From positions 3,594,001 through 3,658,000 of the forward strand of contig NZ_SHKL01000001.1 of NCBI RefSeq assembly GCF_004217185.1: a stretch of 64,000 nucleotides of DNA, written 5' to 3'. Of this stretch, positions 7,959 to 17,323 are shown piece by piece. Position 1 is the stretch's first letter; the number at the start of each line of letters is the position of its first letter. A program made the translations under genes and the position numbers. The notes under the pieces were generated by a model, which did not search any database, was not told the DNA's origin, and worked only from the letters and a program-made list of their open reading frames with translations. This DNA comes from Pseudonocardia sediminis. Lineage in GTDB: Bacteria > Actinomycetota > Actinomycetes > Mycobacteriales > Pseudonocardiaceae.

Positions 7959-9344
7959 TCAGACGTGGGCGGGGGTCCGCTCCCGGTCCTGGACGGTCTC
8001 GATCTCGGTCAGGGTCAGGTGTGCGGTCTCCCGGGCGGTCCAGGCCGAGGCGGCCGCGACCACGCAGATCACCGCGCCGAACACGGCGACCGGCAGCCAG
8101 CCCGAGGCACTGTCCCCGGCGAGCGCGGCGGCGATCGTCGGCGCGAACCCGCCGAGCGCGAACCCGATCTGGGTGCCGACGGCCATGCCGGTGAGCCGGA
8201 CCTTGGCCGGGAACATCTCCCCGTAGAAGGACGGCCAGACGCCGTTCGCGGCGCTGTAGACGACGCCGGAGAGCAGGATGCCGGCGGCGAAGACCAGGGC
8301 CAGCTCGCCGGTGGACACCGCCCACAGGTAGACGGCCAGCATGACGGCGCTGCCCAGGGCGCCGGCGATGAAGACCGGGCGGCGGCCGATCCGGTCGGCC
8401 AGCGTGGCGAACAGCGGGATCGCGGCGAGGGCGACGACGTTGGCCGAGACCACGACCCAGAGCATGGTCGAGCGCTCCAGGCCGACGGTGTTCACGGCGA
8501 ACGAGAGCGCGAACACCGTCATCAGGGTGCTGACCGAGGCGACGGTCGCGGCGAGGGTGACCCGCAGCAGGTTCGGCCAGTGCCCGCGGAACAGCGCCGC
8601 GATCGGAAGCTGCTCCTTCTTCGCCGGGGCCGGGGCACCGTCCACGGTCCGCTCGGCGGCGACCTCGTTCTCGAAGACCGGGGTCTCGTGCAGCGTGCGC
8701 CGGATCAGCACGCCGGCGACGAGGACGAGCACGCTCGCCCAGAACGGAACCCGCCAGCCCCAGCTCAGCAGCGCGTCCTCGGGCAGCAGCGCGACCGGCA
8801 GGAACACGGCGGTGGCGATGATCTGGCCGCCCTGGGTGCCCGACAGCGTGAAGCTGGTGAAGAACGCCCGGCGGTTCTGCGGCGAGTGCTCCAGCGTCAT
8901 CGAGTTCGCGCCGGCCTGCTCCCCGCCCGCGGAGAGCCCCTGCAGCAGGCGGCAGGTGACCAGCAGGATCGGTGCGAGCACGCCGACCTGGTCGTAGGTC
9001 GGCAGGAAGCCGATCGCCAGCGTGGCGATGCCCATCATCATCAGGGTCGCGACCAGGACCTTCTTGCGGCCCATCCGGTCGCCGATGTGCCCGAACAGGA
9101 CCGCGCCCAGCGGCCGGGCGATGTAGCCGAACCCGAACGTCGCGAGCGCCAGCAGCGTGCCGGCGGCGGGGCTGGAGTCGGGGAAGAACACCTTGTTGAA
9201 CACGAGCGCGGCGGCCGTGCCGTAGATGAAGAAGTCGTAGTACTCGAGCGCGCTGCCGACCCAGGCCGCGAGCGCGGCCCGCTTCGGCTGGGCCGTGGGC
9301 GGGAGGTCCCCGCTCGTGGCGGTGGACGACGGACTGGAACTCAC
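7959..9344 (-). CDS. MHS-family MFS transporter, probable shikimate/quinate/dehydroshikimate uptake
   Basis: 461-residue major facilitator of the metabolite:H+ symporter type. The start AAWVGSALEYYDFFIYGTAA and the loop GHIGDRMGRKKVLV are the MHS signatures, and twelve helices can be traced. GTG at 9344 is chosen because GGAGGG precedes it closely and the family N-terminus begins just after. Position next to a TetR regulator and two dehydroshikimate enzymes suggests uptake of shikimate-type acids. A 16-bp motif at 9405-9420, 61 bp upstream, is repeated at the aroE-like promoter, so the two promoters are probably co-regulated. Substrate is inferred from context only. Confidence 0.88.
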   Translation of the reverse strand: MSSSPSSTATSGDLPPTAQPKRAALAAWVGSALEYYDFFIYGTAAALVFNKVFFPDSSPAAGTLLALATFGFGYIARPLGAVLFGHIGDRMGRKKVLVATLMMMGIATLAIGFLPTYDQVGVLAPILLVTCRLLQGLSAGGEQAGANSMTLEHSPQNRRAFFTSFTLSGTQGGQIIATAVFLPVALLPEDALLSWGWRVPFWASVLVLVAGVLIRRTLHETPVFENEVAAERTVDGAPAPAKKEQLPIAALFRGHWPNLLRVTLAATVASVSTLMTVFALSFAVNTVGLERSTMLWVVVSANVVALAAIPLFATLADRIGRRPVFIAGALGSAVMLAVYLWAVSTGELALVFAAGILLSGVVYSAANGVWPSFYGEMFPAKVRLTGMAVGTQIGFALGGFAPTIAAALAGDSASGWLPVAVFGAVICVVAAASAWTARETAHLTLTEIETVQDRERTPAHV

Positions 9345-9404
9345 GGGGCCCTCCAGGCGTGTGCGACGTTGCAGGCACGGTGGCGCGAGCGGCGGGCCGC
9401 GCGT

Positions 9405-9420
9405 ATGTACCGTCTGGTTA
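9405..9420. promoter_or_regulatory. Candidate TetR operator, MHS promoter copy
   Basis: ATGTACCGTCTGGTTA here is the exact reverse complement of 10317-10332. It is 61 bp upstream of the transporter start. A 16-bp identity at two outward promoters flanking a TetR gene is strong evidence for a shared operator. Confidence 0.6.
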
Positions 9421-9478
9421 CGTACCGAATAGTGAGTTAGCGCGCCGGACGTGTCAAGGGGCCGGTTCCCGCAGGTGA

Positions 9479-10135
9479 TCAGGCCCGGCCGACGTGCGCG
9501 GTCAGGTACTCGACCACCATGTCGCCGAGCATCTGCCGGTAGTGGTCGCGACGACCGGCGTCGAGCAGGTCGCGGTGGAAGATCGCCTGGAAGGTGTGCC
9601 GGTTGGCCGTCCGGAACACGCAGAACGCGCTGATCATCATGTGCACGTCCAGGGCGTCGACGTCGTCGCGGAACAGCCCGGCGTCGCGCCCGCGCTCCAG
9701 GATCCGGCCCAGGACGTCGAGGGCGGGGTTGGCCAGCCCGGGCAGGATCGGGGAGGTCCGCAGGTGCTCGGCGTGGTGGATGTTCTCGATGCCGACCAGC
9801 CGGATGAACGCCGGGTGTGACTCGTGGTGGTCGAACGTGAGCTCGGCCAGCGCGCGGACGGCGCGGGCCGGCGGCAGGTCGTCGACCTCCAGGGTCTGCT
9901 CCAGCGCACGGATGCCCACGTAGGCGCGCTCCAGGACGGCGACGTAGAGGCCCTGCTTGCTGCCGAAGTAGTAGTAGAGCATCCGCTTGGTGGTGCGGGT
10001 CCGGGCGGCGATCTCGTCCACGCGGGCGCCGGCGAAGCCGCGGTCGGCGAACTCGTCGGTGGCCACGTCGAGGATCTCGGCGCGGGTCCGCTCGGCGTCG
10101 CGCTGGCGGACGGGGTCGCTCGGGTCTGCGGCCAC
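9479..10135 (-). CDS. TetR/AcrR family regulator of the dehydroshikimate unit
   Basis: 218-residue repressor. The N-terminal helix-turn-helix runs through RAEILDVATDEFADRGFAGA and ends with the recognition helix TTKRMLYYYFGSKQGLY, near residues 15-60. The helical ligand domain follows. GTG at 10135 is preferred because GGGGAGG lies five bases upstream; an earlier in-frame GTG at 10189 has no clear ribosome site. It sits between the transporter and the dehydrogenase, whose promoters carry the same 16-bp motif. The inducer is probably shikimate, quinate, dehydroshikimate or protocatechuate, by inference only. Confidence 0.88.
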   Translation of the reverse strand: MAADPSDPVRQRDAERTRAEILDVATDEFADRGFAGARVDEIAARTRTTKRMLYYYFGSKQGLYVAVLERAYVGIRALEQTLEVDDLPPARAVRALAELTFDHHESHPAFIRLVGIENIHHAEHLRTSPILPGLANPALDVLGRILERGRDAGLFRDDVDALDVHMMISAFCVFRTANRHTFQAIFHRDLLDAGRRDHYRQMLGDMVVEYLTAHVGRA

Positions 10136-10316
10136 GGTGTCCTCCCCGTCCCTCCTGGTCTCCGCGTGCACGCGGTCGCCGGGTGCCACCGGGTACTGCC
10201 CCGGATGCGGTCGCCGTCGGCCGGCTCACCGGTCGTGTCGAGCGGACTCTACGACCGGCTCCCCCGGGTTTCCGGGAGGCGCACCTCTTTTCACCGTCTC
10301 GTGAGTCGGGTACAAC

Positions 10317-10332
10317 TAACCAGACGGTACAT
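10317..10332. promoter_or_regulatory. Candidate TetR operator, dehydrogenase promoter copy
   Basis: TAACCAGACGGTACAT ends 17 bp before the ATG at 10350 and is the exact reverse complement of the site upstream of the MHS transporter. It also lies in the divergent promoter region of the TetR gene, so autoregulation is possible. Confidence 0.6.
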
Positions 10333-10349
10333 TGAGCGAGGGAGCAGGC

Positions 10350-11279
10350 ATGGACAGCACGACGGCCGGGATCGTCCGCACCGGACTGATCGGCAGCGGG
10401 ATCGGCCCGTCGCTGTCCCCCGCCCTGCACGAGCGGGAGGCCCGCGCGCTCGGGCTGCCGCTGCGCTACACCCGCTGGGACCTCGACGAGCTCGGCGCGG
10501 CGCCGTCCGACGTCGGTGAGCTGCTGGGACGCGCCCGCGCGCAGGGCTATGGCGGCCTCAACATCACCCACCCCTGCAAACAGCAGGTGATCCCCCACCT
10601 CGACGCCCTCTCCGACGACGCCGCCGCGATCGGCGCCGTCAACACCGTCGTGTTCGACGACCGCGGCGCGACCGGGCACAACACCGACTGGTCCGGCTTC
10701 CGCGACGGCCTGCTCACCGGACTGCCGGGTGCCGCGCGCGACCGGGTCGTGCTGCTCGGGGCGGGCGGGGCCGGTGCCGCCGCCGCGCACGCGCTGTTGA
10801 CCCTGGGCACCGGGCACCTCGACGTCGTCGACGTCGACGCCGGCCGCGCCCGGCACCTGGCCGACGAGCTGGCCGCGCGCTTCGGCGCGACCGGTGCCGA
10901 GGCACGGCGCACCGCCGGGCACGGCCGTGACGAGCTCGCCGCCGTCCTCGACGGCGCCGACGGCGTCGTGCACGCGACGCCGGTCGGGATGGCCGAGCAC
11001 CCCGGCCTGCCGTTCCCGTCGTCGCTGCTGCACCCGGGGCTGTGGGTCGCCGAGATCGTCTACCGGCCGCTGGACACGGCGCTGCTGCGCGCCGTGCGGG
11101 CCGCCGGCTGCCCGACGCTCGACGGCGGGCGGATGGCCGTGCACCAGGCGGCCGAGGCGTTCCGGCTGTTCACCGGCCTGACCCCGGACCCGGCCCGGAT
11201 GCTGGCCCACCTCGCGGAGCTGGTCGCGACCGAGGAGAGCCCCACCGCCGAGATGAAGGAGACCGACCGTGTCGCCTGA
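10350..11279 (+). CDS. Shikimate/quinate dehydrogenase (AroE family, catabolic context)
   Basis: 309-residue AroE-family enzyme. IGPSLSPALHE near residue 17 binds substrate. The GLNITHPCKQ segment carries the catalytic lysine, followed by GAVNTVV, HNTDWSGF and the NAD(P) loop GAGGAGAAAAHAL. It would oxidise quinate or shikimate to dehydroquinate or 3-dehydroshikimate. ATG at 10350 has GAGGGAG upstream. The stop overlaps the GTG of the dehydratase gene by 11 bp, so the two are translationally coupled. The dehydratase partner and the MHS transporter argue for a degradative role rather than aromatic amino acid synthesis. Cofactor preference is not clear from sequence. Confidence 0.87.
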   Translation: MDSTTAGIVRTGLIGSGIGPSLSPALHEREARALGLPLRYTRWDLDELGAAPSDVGELLGRARAQGYGGLNITHPCKQQVIPHLDALSDDAAAIGAVNTVVFDDRGATGHNTDWSGFRDGLLTGLPGAARDRVVLLGAGGAGAAAAHALLTLGTGHLDVVDVDAGRARHLADELAARFGATGAEARRTAGHGRDELAAVLDGADGVVHATPVGMAEHPGLPFPSSLLHPGLWVAEIVYRPLDTALLRAVRAAGCPTLDGGRMAVHQAAEAFRLFTGLTPDPARMLAHLAELVATEESPTAEMKETDRVA

Positions 11280-13272
11280 GCCCGCCGTCCTCGCCGACCC
11301 GGCGGCGCCGTTCGCGGCCACCCGCCCGCGGACCGCCGTCGCGACCGTCTGCCTGTCCGGCACGCTGGAGGACAAGCTGGCCGCCGCGTCGACGGCCGGG
11401 TTCGACGGCGTCGAGATCTTCGCCCCGGACCTGATCGCCTCTCCCCTGTCGCCGGCCGACATCGGTGCCCGCTGCGCGGACCTGGGCCTGTCGGTCGACC
11501 TCTACCAGCCGTTGCGCGACATCGACTCCACCGACGACGCGCGGTTCGCGGCCAACCTGCGCCGCGCCGGCGCCACGTTCGACGTGATGGCCGGGCTGGG
11601 GGCCGACACGGTGCTCCTCTGCTCGTCGGTCTCACCCGACGCCGTCACCGACGACGACCGTCTCGCCGGGCAGCTGCACAGGCTCGCCGAGCACGCCGCC
11701 GCGCGCGGGATGCGGATCGCCTACGAGGCGCTGGCCTGGGGACGGCACGTCGGCACGTGGGACCACTCGGCCGACGTCGTCGCCCGCGCCGACCACCCGG
11801 CCTTGGGGCTGTGCCTGGACAGCTTCCACATCCTCTCCCGCGGCTCGGACCCGTCCGGGATCGCCGACGTGCCCGGCGAGAAGCTGTTCTTCCTGCAGCT
11901 CGCCGACGCCCCGCAGCTGACGATGGACGTGCTGAGCTGGAGCCGTCACCACCGCCTGTTCCCCGGGCAGGGCGAGTTCGACCTGCCCGCGTTCCTGGAA
12001 CCGGTGCTCGCGGCCGGGTACCGCGGGCCGCTCTCGCTCGAGGTGTTCAACGACGTCTTCCGCCAGGCCGACCCGGTCCGCACGGCCGTCGACGCCCGTC
12101 GCTCGCTGCTGGCGCTGGCCGAGGCCACGGCACGGAGGGACACCGGACACCACGCCGGGACCGACCCGGTCGCCGTCGCGGCCCCGGAGCTGGGCGGGCA
12201 CGCGTTCGTCGAGCTGCGCGGACCGGAACGCCCGGTCGCCGAGGCCGAGGCCGCCGCCGCCGCCGGCGCCGCCGCCGATCCGGGCCCGGACGGCCCGGAC
12301 CTCGGCACGGTGCTGCGCGCGCTCGGCTTCGCCCGGACCGGTGTGCACCGCTCCAAGCCGGTCACCCGGTACGAGCAGGGCGCGGCCCGGATCCTGGTGA
12401 ACTCCGGCGCCGAGGACGACCCCGGTGCCGACACGAGCCACGGCTCGGGCGGGAGCACCACCACGGCGATCGCCGCGCTGGCGCTCGAGTCGGCCGACCC
12501 GCAGTCCTCGGCGCGGCGCGCGCAGCGGCTGTGCGCTCCGCTGCTGCCGCGCCGTCACGGCCCGGGCGAGGCCGACCTCGCCGAGGTCGCCGCCCCGGAC
12601 GGGACGTCGCTGTTCTTCTGCCGCACCGACGCCCCGGACGGCGCCGGCTGGGCCGGTGACTTCGTCCCGACCGGCGAGCGACCCGGCCCCGGCACCGGGG
12701 TGACCGCCATCGACCACGTCGGCCTCACGCAGCCCTACGACGTGTTCGACGAGGCGACGCTGTTCTACCGCTCGGTGCTCGGCCTGGCCCCGTGCGCGGA
12801 CGGCGAGTTCGCCGCGCCGTTCGGCCTGGTCCGCAGCCGCGCTCTGGCCGACGACGCCCGCCGCGTGCGTCTGGCGCTGACGGTCTCGCTGCTGCGCCGC
12901 GGGGAGTGGGCGCCGGGGGTGTCGGATCCGCAGTACATCGCGCTGGCCACCGACGACGTCGTCGCCACCGCCCGTGCGGCCCGCGCCGCCGGTGCGCCGC
13001 TGCTGGAGATCCCGGCGAACTACCACGACGACCTCGACGCCCGCCTCGAGCCGCCGCCCGAACGCCTGGCCGCGTTCCGCGAGCTCGGGGTGCTCTGCGA
13101 GGCCGACGCCCAGGGCTCCTACCTGCAGGTCTGTACCGAGCTGCTGGACGGGCGGCTGTTCCTGGCCCTGGTCCAGCGCGTCGGCGGGCACGACGGGTTC
13201 GGGTGGTCCGACGCCCCGGTCCGGATGGCCGCGCACCGCCGTCGACGGCTCGCCCGCTCGACCGGGGGCTGA
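11269..13272 (+). CDS. 3-dehydroshikimate dehydratase, TIM barrel fused to VOC domain (QuiC type)
   Basis: 667-residue two-domain protein. Residues 1-290 form an AP-endonuclease-2/xylose-isomerase-like barrel with metal ligands E152 (YEALAWG), D184 (LCLDSFH), Q210 (FFLQLAD) and E258 (LSLEVFND). Their spacing matches the known dehydratase site. Residues 330-660 are a 4-hydroxyphenylpyruvate-dioxygenase-like VOC module (ITAIDHVGL-type strand near residue 480). Such QuiC fusions turn 3-dehydroshikimate into protocatechuate. Translation is coupled to the dehydrogenase upstream. Protocatechuate ring-cleavage genes are not in the window. Confidence 0.87.
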   Translation: MSPEPAVLADPAAPFAATRPRTAVATVCLSGTLEDKLAAASTAGFDGVEIFAPDLIASPLSPADIGARCADLGLSVDLYQPLRDIDSTDDARFAANLRRAGATFDVMAGLGADTVLLCSSVSPDAVTDDDRLAGQLHRLAEHAAARGMRIAYEALAWGRHVGTWDHSADVVARADHPALGLCLDSFHILSRGSDPSGIADVPGEKLFFLQLADAPQLTMDVLSWSRHHRLFPGQGEFDLPAFLEPVLAAGYRGPLSLEVFNDVFRQADPVRTAVDARRSLLALAEATARRDTGHHAGTDPVAVAAPELGGHAFVELRGPERPVAEAEAAAAAGAAADPGPDGPDLGTVLRALGFARTGVHRSKPVTRYEQGAARILVNSGAEDDPGADTSHGSGGSTTTAIAALALESADPQSSARRAQRLCAPLLPRRHGPGEADLAEVAAPDGTSLFFCRTDAPDGAGWAGDFVPTGERPGPGTGVTAIDHVGLTQPYDVFDEATLFYRSVLGLAPCADGEFAAPFGLVRSRALADDARRVRLALTVSLLRRGEWAPGVSDPQYIALATDDVVATARAARAAGAPLLEIPANYHDDLDARLEPPPERLAAFRELGVLCEADAQGSYLQVCTELLDGRLFLALVQRVGGHDGFGWSDAPVRMAAHRRRRLARSTGG

Positions 13273-13285
13273 GCCCGGCCCCGGC

Positions 13286-14956
13286 CTACCGGGGCGGCCG
13301 GCTCTGCTGTGGCCGGGCCGGGCTCAGCTCCTCGGCGATCCGGTCCCGCAGCGGCCCCTTCCGGATCCCGGTGCCCGACATCCCCTCCCCCGACGACCCC
13401 TCCCCCGACGACCCCTGACCCGACAAGCCCTGTCCGGCCAGGGGCCAGCTGGTGACGAACCGGACGTGGCGCGGCACCTTGAACCGCGGGAGGGCGTCGG
13501 CGCAGTGCTCCTGCAGCTGCTCGGCGGTCACCTGCGCGCCGGGCCGCAGCTGCACGAACGCGGCGGGGACCTCGTCGAAGTCCGGGTCCGGCGCGGCGAC
13601 GACGGCGACGGCCACGACGTCCGGATGCCCGGCGAGCACCGCCTCGACCTCCGGCGCGGCGACCTTCTCCCCGCCCACCGTGACCCGGTCGGCGACGCGG
13701 CCGAGATGGCGCAGCCGGCCGTCGGCGTCGAGCAACCCGAGGTCACCGGTGGCGAACCACGCGTCCGGGTCGCGGCGGTCCGCGCCGAGGTGGCCGAGGA
13801 ACGTCGTCGCGCCGCGCACCCGGATCCGGCCGGGCTCCCCGCTCGGGAGCGGCCCGCCGGTGTCGGGGTCGACGATGTCGACCTCCACTCCGGCCAGCGG
13901 GTGACCGTGGGTCCCGAGCCGCTCGGCGTCGGCGTCGCGCCGGCCGGTCAGCGTCGCGAACCCGGCCGTCTCGGTGGCGGCGTACCCGGTCAGGACCACC
14001 GCCCGCGGGAGAACCGACTGCACAGCGCCCAGGGCTCTGGGCGTGCCGAGGTCGAGCACCGTGCGCACGCTCTCGAACGACCACGCCGCCCGGGGGTCGG
14101 CCCGCAGGGCGTCGGTCACGACGGGGGCGCCGGTCACCAGGACGGTGGCCCGCTCGGCCCGGACCTGGGTCCACGCCCGTCCGGCCGCGAACCCGTCGTC
14201 GGTGACGACGGTGCCGCCCGCCTCCAGGATCGCCAGCAACGGCCCGAGGAACCCGGGCCGGTCAAGCGGCAGCACGGACCACACGACGTCCTCGGGGTCG
14301 AGGCCGATCCGGTCGCCGAGGGCCCGGCCGGCCGCGACGACCGCGCCGTGGGTCAGCTCGCAGCCGCGCGGGTCCCCGGTCGTCCCCGCCGTCCGGAGCA
14401 CCACCGCGACGTCGCCGGGCCGGGCGAACCGCATCGGTGCCGACGGGCCCGGGTCGTCGTCGATGCGGGCCGGACCGGCCGCGTCCGCACCGACGACGAC
14501 GGCGCGGCGCAGCCCGGGGAGGCCGTCCACGTCGAGCGCGGTGGGGTCGGCGGATCCGCCCAGCTCGGGGACGGCGTCGCGGACGAGGTCGAGCCGCCCG
14601 GGATCGGTCACCACGAGCGTGTCCACCTCGGCCTCGGCCAGCAGGCGCCGCAGCTCCCCGACGTCGTGCCCGTCGGGAACCGGCACGCACACCGCGCCGA
14701 GCATCCCGCAGGCGAACACCATCTCGACCCCGGCGACGGAGTTGCCGGTCAGGAGCGCGACCCGTCCCCCGTCGGGGACGCCGAGGTAGGCCAGCCGGGC
14801 GGCGAGCGCCTCGGAGCCGGTGAGGATCCGCCCCCACGGGGCCCGTTCGACCGGCGTGACGACACCGGCGTCGGGGTGGGTCAGCGAGGCGATGGTGGCC
14901 GTCCGGCGGAGCGTCCCGGGCAGGGTGAGCGCCGCGTCGGTGCCGTTACCGTGCAT
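13286..14956 (-). CDS. AMP-binding acyl-CoA synthetase family protein with altered catalytic loop
   Basis: 556-residue ANL-superfamily protein. The P-loop motif is LRTAGTTGDPRGCELTH near residue 200, GYAATETAGF is the A5 motif, and the hinge is WFATGDLGLLDADGR followed by GRVADRVTVGGEKV. The C-terminal A10 loop, normally ending in T(G)K-I-x-K, reads GTGIRKGPLR, so Gly530 stands where the catalytic lysine is expected. Directly before it are four copies of a five-residue repeat, G-[LSM]-S-G-[QET], at residues 510-529. Adenylation could still work, since it needs other residues, but the lysine loss may impair it. It converges on the dehydratase gene, 13 bp away, and its substrate is unknown. Confidence 0.82.
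   Translation of the reverse strand: MHGNGTDAALTLPGTLRRTATIASLTHPDAGVVTPVERAPWGRILTGSEALAARLAYLGVPDGGRVALLTGNSVAGVEMVFACGMLGAVCVPVPDGHDVGELRRLLAEAEVDTLVVTDPGRLDLVRDAVPELGGSADPTALDVDGLPGLRRAVVVGADAAGPARIDDDPGPSAPMRFARPGDVAVVLRTAGTTGDPRGCELTHGAVVAAGRALGDRIGLDPEDVVWSVLPLDRPGFLGPLLAILEAGGTVVTDDGFAAGRAWTQVRAERATVLVTGAPVVTDALRADPRAAWSFESVRTVLDLGTPRALGAVQSVLPRAVVLTGYAATETAGFATLTGRRDADAERLGTHGHPLAGVEVDIVDPDTGGPLPSGEPGRIRVRGATTFLGHLGADRRDPDAWFATGDLGLLDADGRLRHLGRVADRVTVGGEKVAAPEVEAVLAGHPDVVAVAVVAAPDPDFDEVPAAFVQLRPGAQVTAEQLQEHCADALPRFKVPRHVRFVTSWPLAGQGLSGQGSSGEGSSGEGMSGTGIRKGPLRDRIAEELSPARPQQSRPPR
13370..13429 (-). repeat. 15-bp in-frame tandem repeat inside the ligase gene
   Basis: Four 15-bp units encode G-[L/S/S/M]-S-G-[Q/E/E/T]; the two central units are identical on the coding strand (GGGTCGTCGGGGGAG). 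The repeat ends directly at the codon for Gly530 in the A10 loop. Unit length is a multiple of three, so copy number could vary without breaking the frame. Confidence 0.75.
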
Positions 14957-15052
14957 CCGTCCATCGTGCTGTGTCCCGGCCCGCCGGACCAGCCCCGGCC
15001 TCAGCCGGACACCGGGACGGCGCCCGGACCGGCAACCGGTCGGGTCCGCGCC

Positions 15053-15331
15053 TCAGGGGTCCCGGCGGGCGAACGACACCATCATCGCCACCAGGCCCGC
15101 TCCCCCGGCCGCCGCGACGAGCAGCGCGGCCCCGGGGCCGGCGAGCAGGGCGGTCACCGTGACCGCGGTGCACGCCGCCCCCAGCCACAGCGCCATCAGT
15201 CCCGGGCGCCGGTCGGGTGCGGCCCGGGTACCCGTGGGCGGATCCGTGCGGGCCAGCCCCCGCTCGACGTCGGCGAGGACGTCGAGCTCCCGGTCGGTGA
15301 GCGGCGTGGCGCCCTGGTCGTCGACGGTCAT
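15053..15331 (-). CDS. DUF3040 domain membrane protein
   Basis: 92-residue protein. The N-terminal LTDRELDVLADVERGLARTDP is the DUF3040 signature (L-(S/T)-x-(R/E)-E-x3-L-x2-(I/V)-E-x2-L). A proline/arginine linker follows, then two hydrophobic helices from LMALWLGAACTAVTVTALL to VAMMVSF. It is probably a small inner membrane protein of unknown role, common in actinobacteria. ATG at 15331 is chosen because the family motif begins ten residues later; the longer frame upstream only translates a tandem repeat. Confidence 0.8.
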   Translation of the reverse strand: MTVDDQGATPLTDRELDVLADVERGLARTDPPTGTRAAPDRRPGLMALWLGAACTAVTVTALLAGPGAALLVAAAGGAGLVAMMVSFARRDP

Positions 15332-15352
15332 GACTGTCTCCACGTGCTCGGT

Positions 15353-15416
15353 GTGCCGGAGTGCCGGGTGCCGGAGTGCCGGGTGCCGGAGTGCCGGGTG
15401 CCGGGTGCCGGAGTGC
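15353..15416. repeat. GTGCCGGAGTGCCGG tandem repeat
   Basis: Three perfect 15-bp units start at 15353, 15368 and 15383. Partial units GTGCCGG and GTGCCGGA then run to 15416. The array fills the gap between the ctaD stop (15423) and the DUF3040 start (15331), so it lies in the mRNA leader of the latter if the two are co-transcribed. Confidence 0.85.
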
Positions 15417-15422
15417 ACGGCC

Positions 15423-17177
15423 TCAGACCGACTTCGGGTCGTCGTCGGGCTGGGCCTCCTTGCCGACACCCTGGGCGAGGACCTCGGCGAGCTGGGGGGC
15501 GCGCCCGGAGTGGGCCTCCGCGCGGATCCGTTCGACCAGGTGCGGGTAGTGCAGGTCGAACGCCGGACGCTCGGAGCGGATCCGGGGCAGCTCGGTGAAG
15601 TTGTGCCGCGGCGGCGGGCAGGACGTCGCCCACTCCAGCGAGTTCCCGAAGCCCCACGGGTCGTCGACGGTGATCTTGCGGCCGAAGCGGTAGCTGTGGA
15701 ACACGTTGTAGAGGAACGGCAGCGTGGAGGCGCCGAGGACGAACGCGCCGATCGAGGAGATCATGTTCAGCGTCGTGAAGCCGTCGGTCGGCAGGTAGTC
15801 CGCGTAGCGGCGCGGCATGCCCTCGTTGCCCAGCCAGTGCTGGACCAGGAAGGTCAGGTGGAAGCCGATCAGCGTCGTCCAGAAATGGAGCTTCCCGAGC
15901 TTCTCGCCCAGCATCCGCCCGGTCATCTTCGGGAACCAGAAGTAGATCCCGGCGAACGTGGCGAACACGATCGTCCCGAACAGCACGTAGTGGAAGTGCG
16001 CGACGACGAAATAGGTGTCGCTGACGTGGAAGTCCACCGGCGGCATCGCGAGCAGGACACCGGTCAGACCGCCGAACAGGAACGTCACGAGGAAACCGGC
16101 GGCGAACAGCATCGGCGTCTCGAACGTGATCTTCCCCTTCCACATCGTGCCGATCCAGTTCACGAACTTCACACCGGTCGGGATCGCGATCACGAACGTG
16201 GTGAACGCGAAGAACGGGAGCAGTACGGCACCGGTGGCGTACATGTGGTGCGCCCAGACCACCACCGAGATGGCGCCGATCGCGATCGTGGCGAAGATCA
16301 GGCCCTTGTACCCGAAGATCGGCTTGCGGGAGAACACCGGGATCACCTCGGAGATGATCCCGAAGAACGGCAACGCGACGATGTAGACCTCGGGATGGCC
16401 GAAGAACCAGAACAGGTGCTGGTAGAGGATCACCCCGCCGTGGGCCGGGTCGAACACGTGCCCGCCGAGGTGCCGGTCGACCTCCACCCCGAACAGCGCG
16501 GCGGTGAGCACCGGGAACGCGATCAGGATCAGCAGCGAGGTGATCAGGATCGTCCAGGTGAAGATGGGCATCCGGAACATCGTCATGCCCGGCGCCCGCA
16601 TGCAGACGATCGTGGTGACGAAGTTGACCGCGCCGAGGATGGTGCCCAGGCCGGACACGATCAGGCCGATCGTCCACAGGTCCTGGCCGGGTCCCGGGGA
16701 GTGGATGACGCTCGCGAGCGGCTGGTAGGCGAACCATCCCGCCTGGGCCGCCCCGCCGGGGGTGAGGAAACCCGCCAGGACGGTCAGCGCGCCGAACAGG
16801 AACAGCCAGTAGGAGAACGCGTTCAACCGGGGGAATGCGACGTCCGGTGCGCCGATGTGCAACGGCACGATGTAGTTCGCGAAACCGAACAGCATGGGCG
16901 TCGCGTACAGCAGCAGCATGATCGTGCCGTGCATGGTGAACAGCTGGTTGTACTGCTCGACGGAGAGGAACTGCAGCTCCGGGCGGGCGAGCTCGGCACG
17001 CATCAGCAGGGCCATCGCACCGGCGGCCATGAACATCGCGAACGACGTCACCAGATACATGATCGCGATGTCTTTGGGGTCGGTCGTCCGCATCATGTGC
17101 AGGAGCTTCGAACCCTTGTCCGGCCGTCTCGACGGATACGGACGGCTGGTGGTCGGCCTCGGCGCAGTGGTGGTCAC
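15423..17177 (-). CDS. ctaD: Cytochrome c oxidase subunit I (aa3 type)
   Basis: 584-residue haem-copper oxidase catalytic subunit with twelve membrane helices. Haem a and CuB ligands are visible in [40 protein letters not shown] and [10 protein letters not shown]. It reduces O2 to water and pumps protons in the plasma membrane. GTG at 17177 follows GGGGGAG and precedes [18 protein letters not shown], a normal cytoplasmic tail. The other oxidase subunits are not in the window; a detached ctaD is common in actinobacteria. A tandem repeat follows the stop. Confidence 0.95.
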   Translation of the reverse strand: MTTTAPRPTTSRPYPSRRPDKGSKLLHMMRTTDPKDIAIMYLVTSFAMFMAAGAMALLMRAELARPELQFLSVEQYNQLFTMHGTIMLLLYATPMLFGFANYIVPLHIGAPDVAFPRLNAFSYWLFLFGALTVLAGFLTPGGAAQAGWFAYQPLASVIHSPGPGQDLWTIGLIVSGLGTILGAVNFVTTIVCMRAPGMTMFRMPIFTWTILITSLLILIAFPVLTAALFGVEVDRHLGGHVFDPAHGGVILYQHLFWFFGHPEVYIVALPFFGIISEVIPVFSRKPIFGYKGLIFATIAIGAISVVVWAHHMYATGAVLLPFFAFTTFVIAIPTGVKFVNWIGTMWKGKITFETPMLFAAGFLVTFLFGGLTGVLLAMPPVDFHVSDTYFVVAHFHYVLFGTIVFATFAGIYFWFPKMTGRMLGEKLGKLHFWTTLIGFHLTFLVQHWLGNEGMPRRYADYLPTDGFTTLNMISSIGAFVLGASTLPFLYNVFHSYRFGRKITVDDPWGFGNSLEWATSCPPPRHNFTELPRIRSERPAFDLHYPHLVERIRAEAHSGRAPQLAEVLAQGVGKEAQPDDDPKSV

Positions 17178-17323
17178 GAACTGCTCCCCCTCGGATCCGG
17201 AAAACGGTGATCCGCCGGGGACCCGGGCGGTGGTGAGCAGGAGAACCGTCGCACGCGATGCGATTCGCCGCCTGTTGATCCCGCACCGGACCTGCTCCGG
17301 CGAGGAGGCCGCGTCCGGACGGG

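Noticed and set aside
9345-11462. N-terminal extension of the MHS transporter frame through the TetR and dehydrogenase genes
   Set aside because: The frame is open only by composition; the transporter N-terminus and a good ribosome site lie at 9344.
15353-15469. Longer DUF3040 protein starting upstream
   Set aside because: The extra residues only translate a tandem repeat, and ATG 15331 fits the family.
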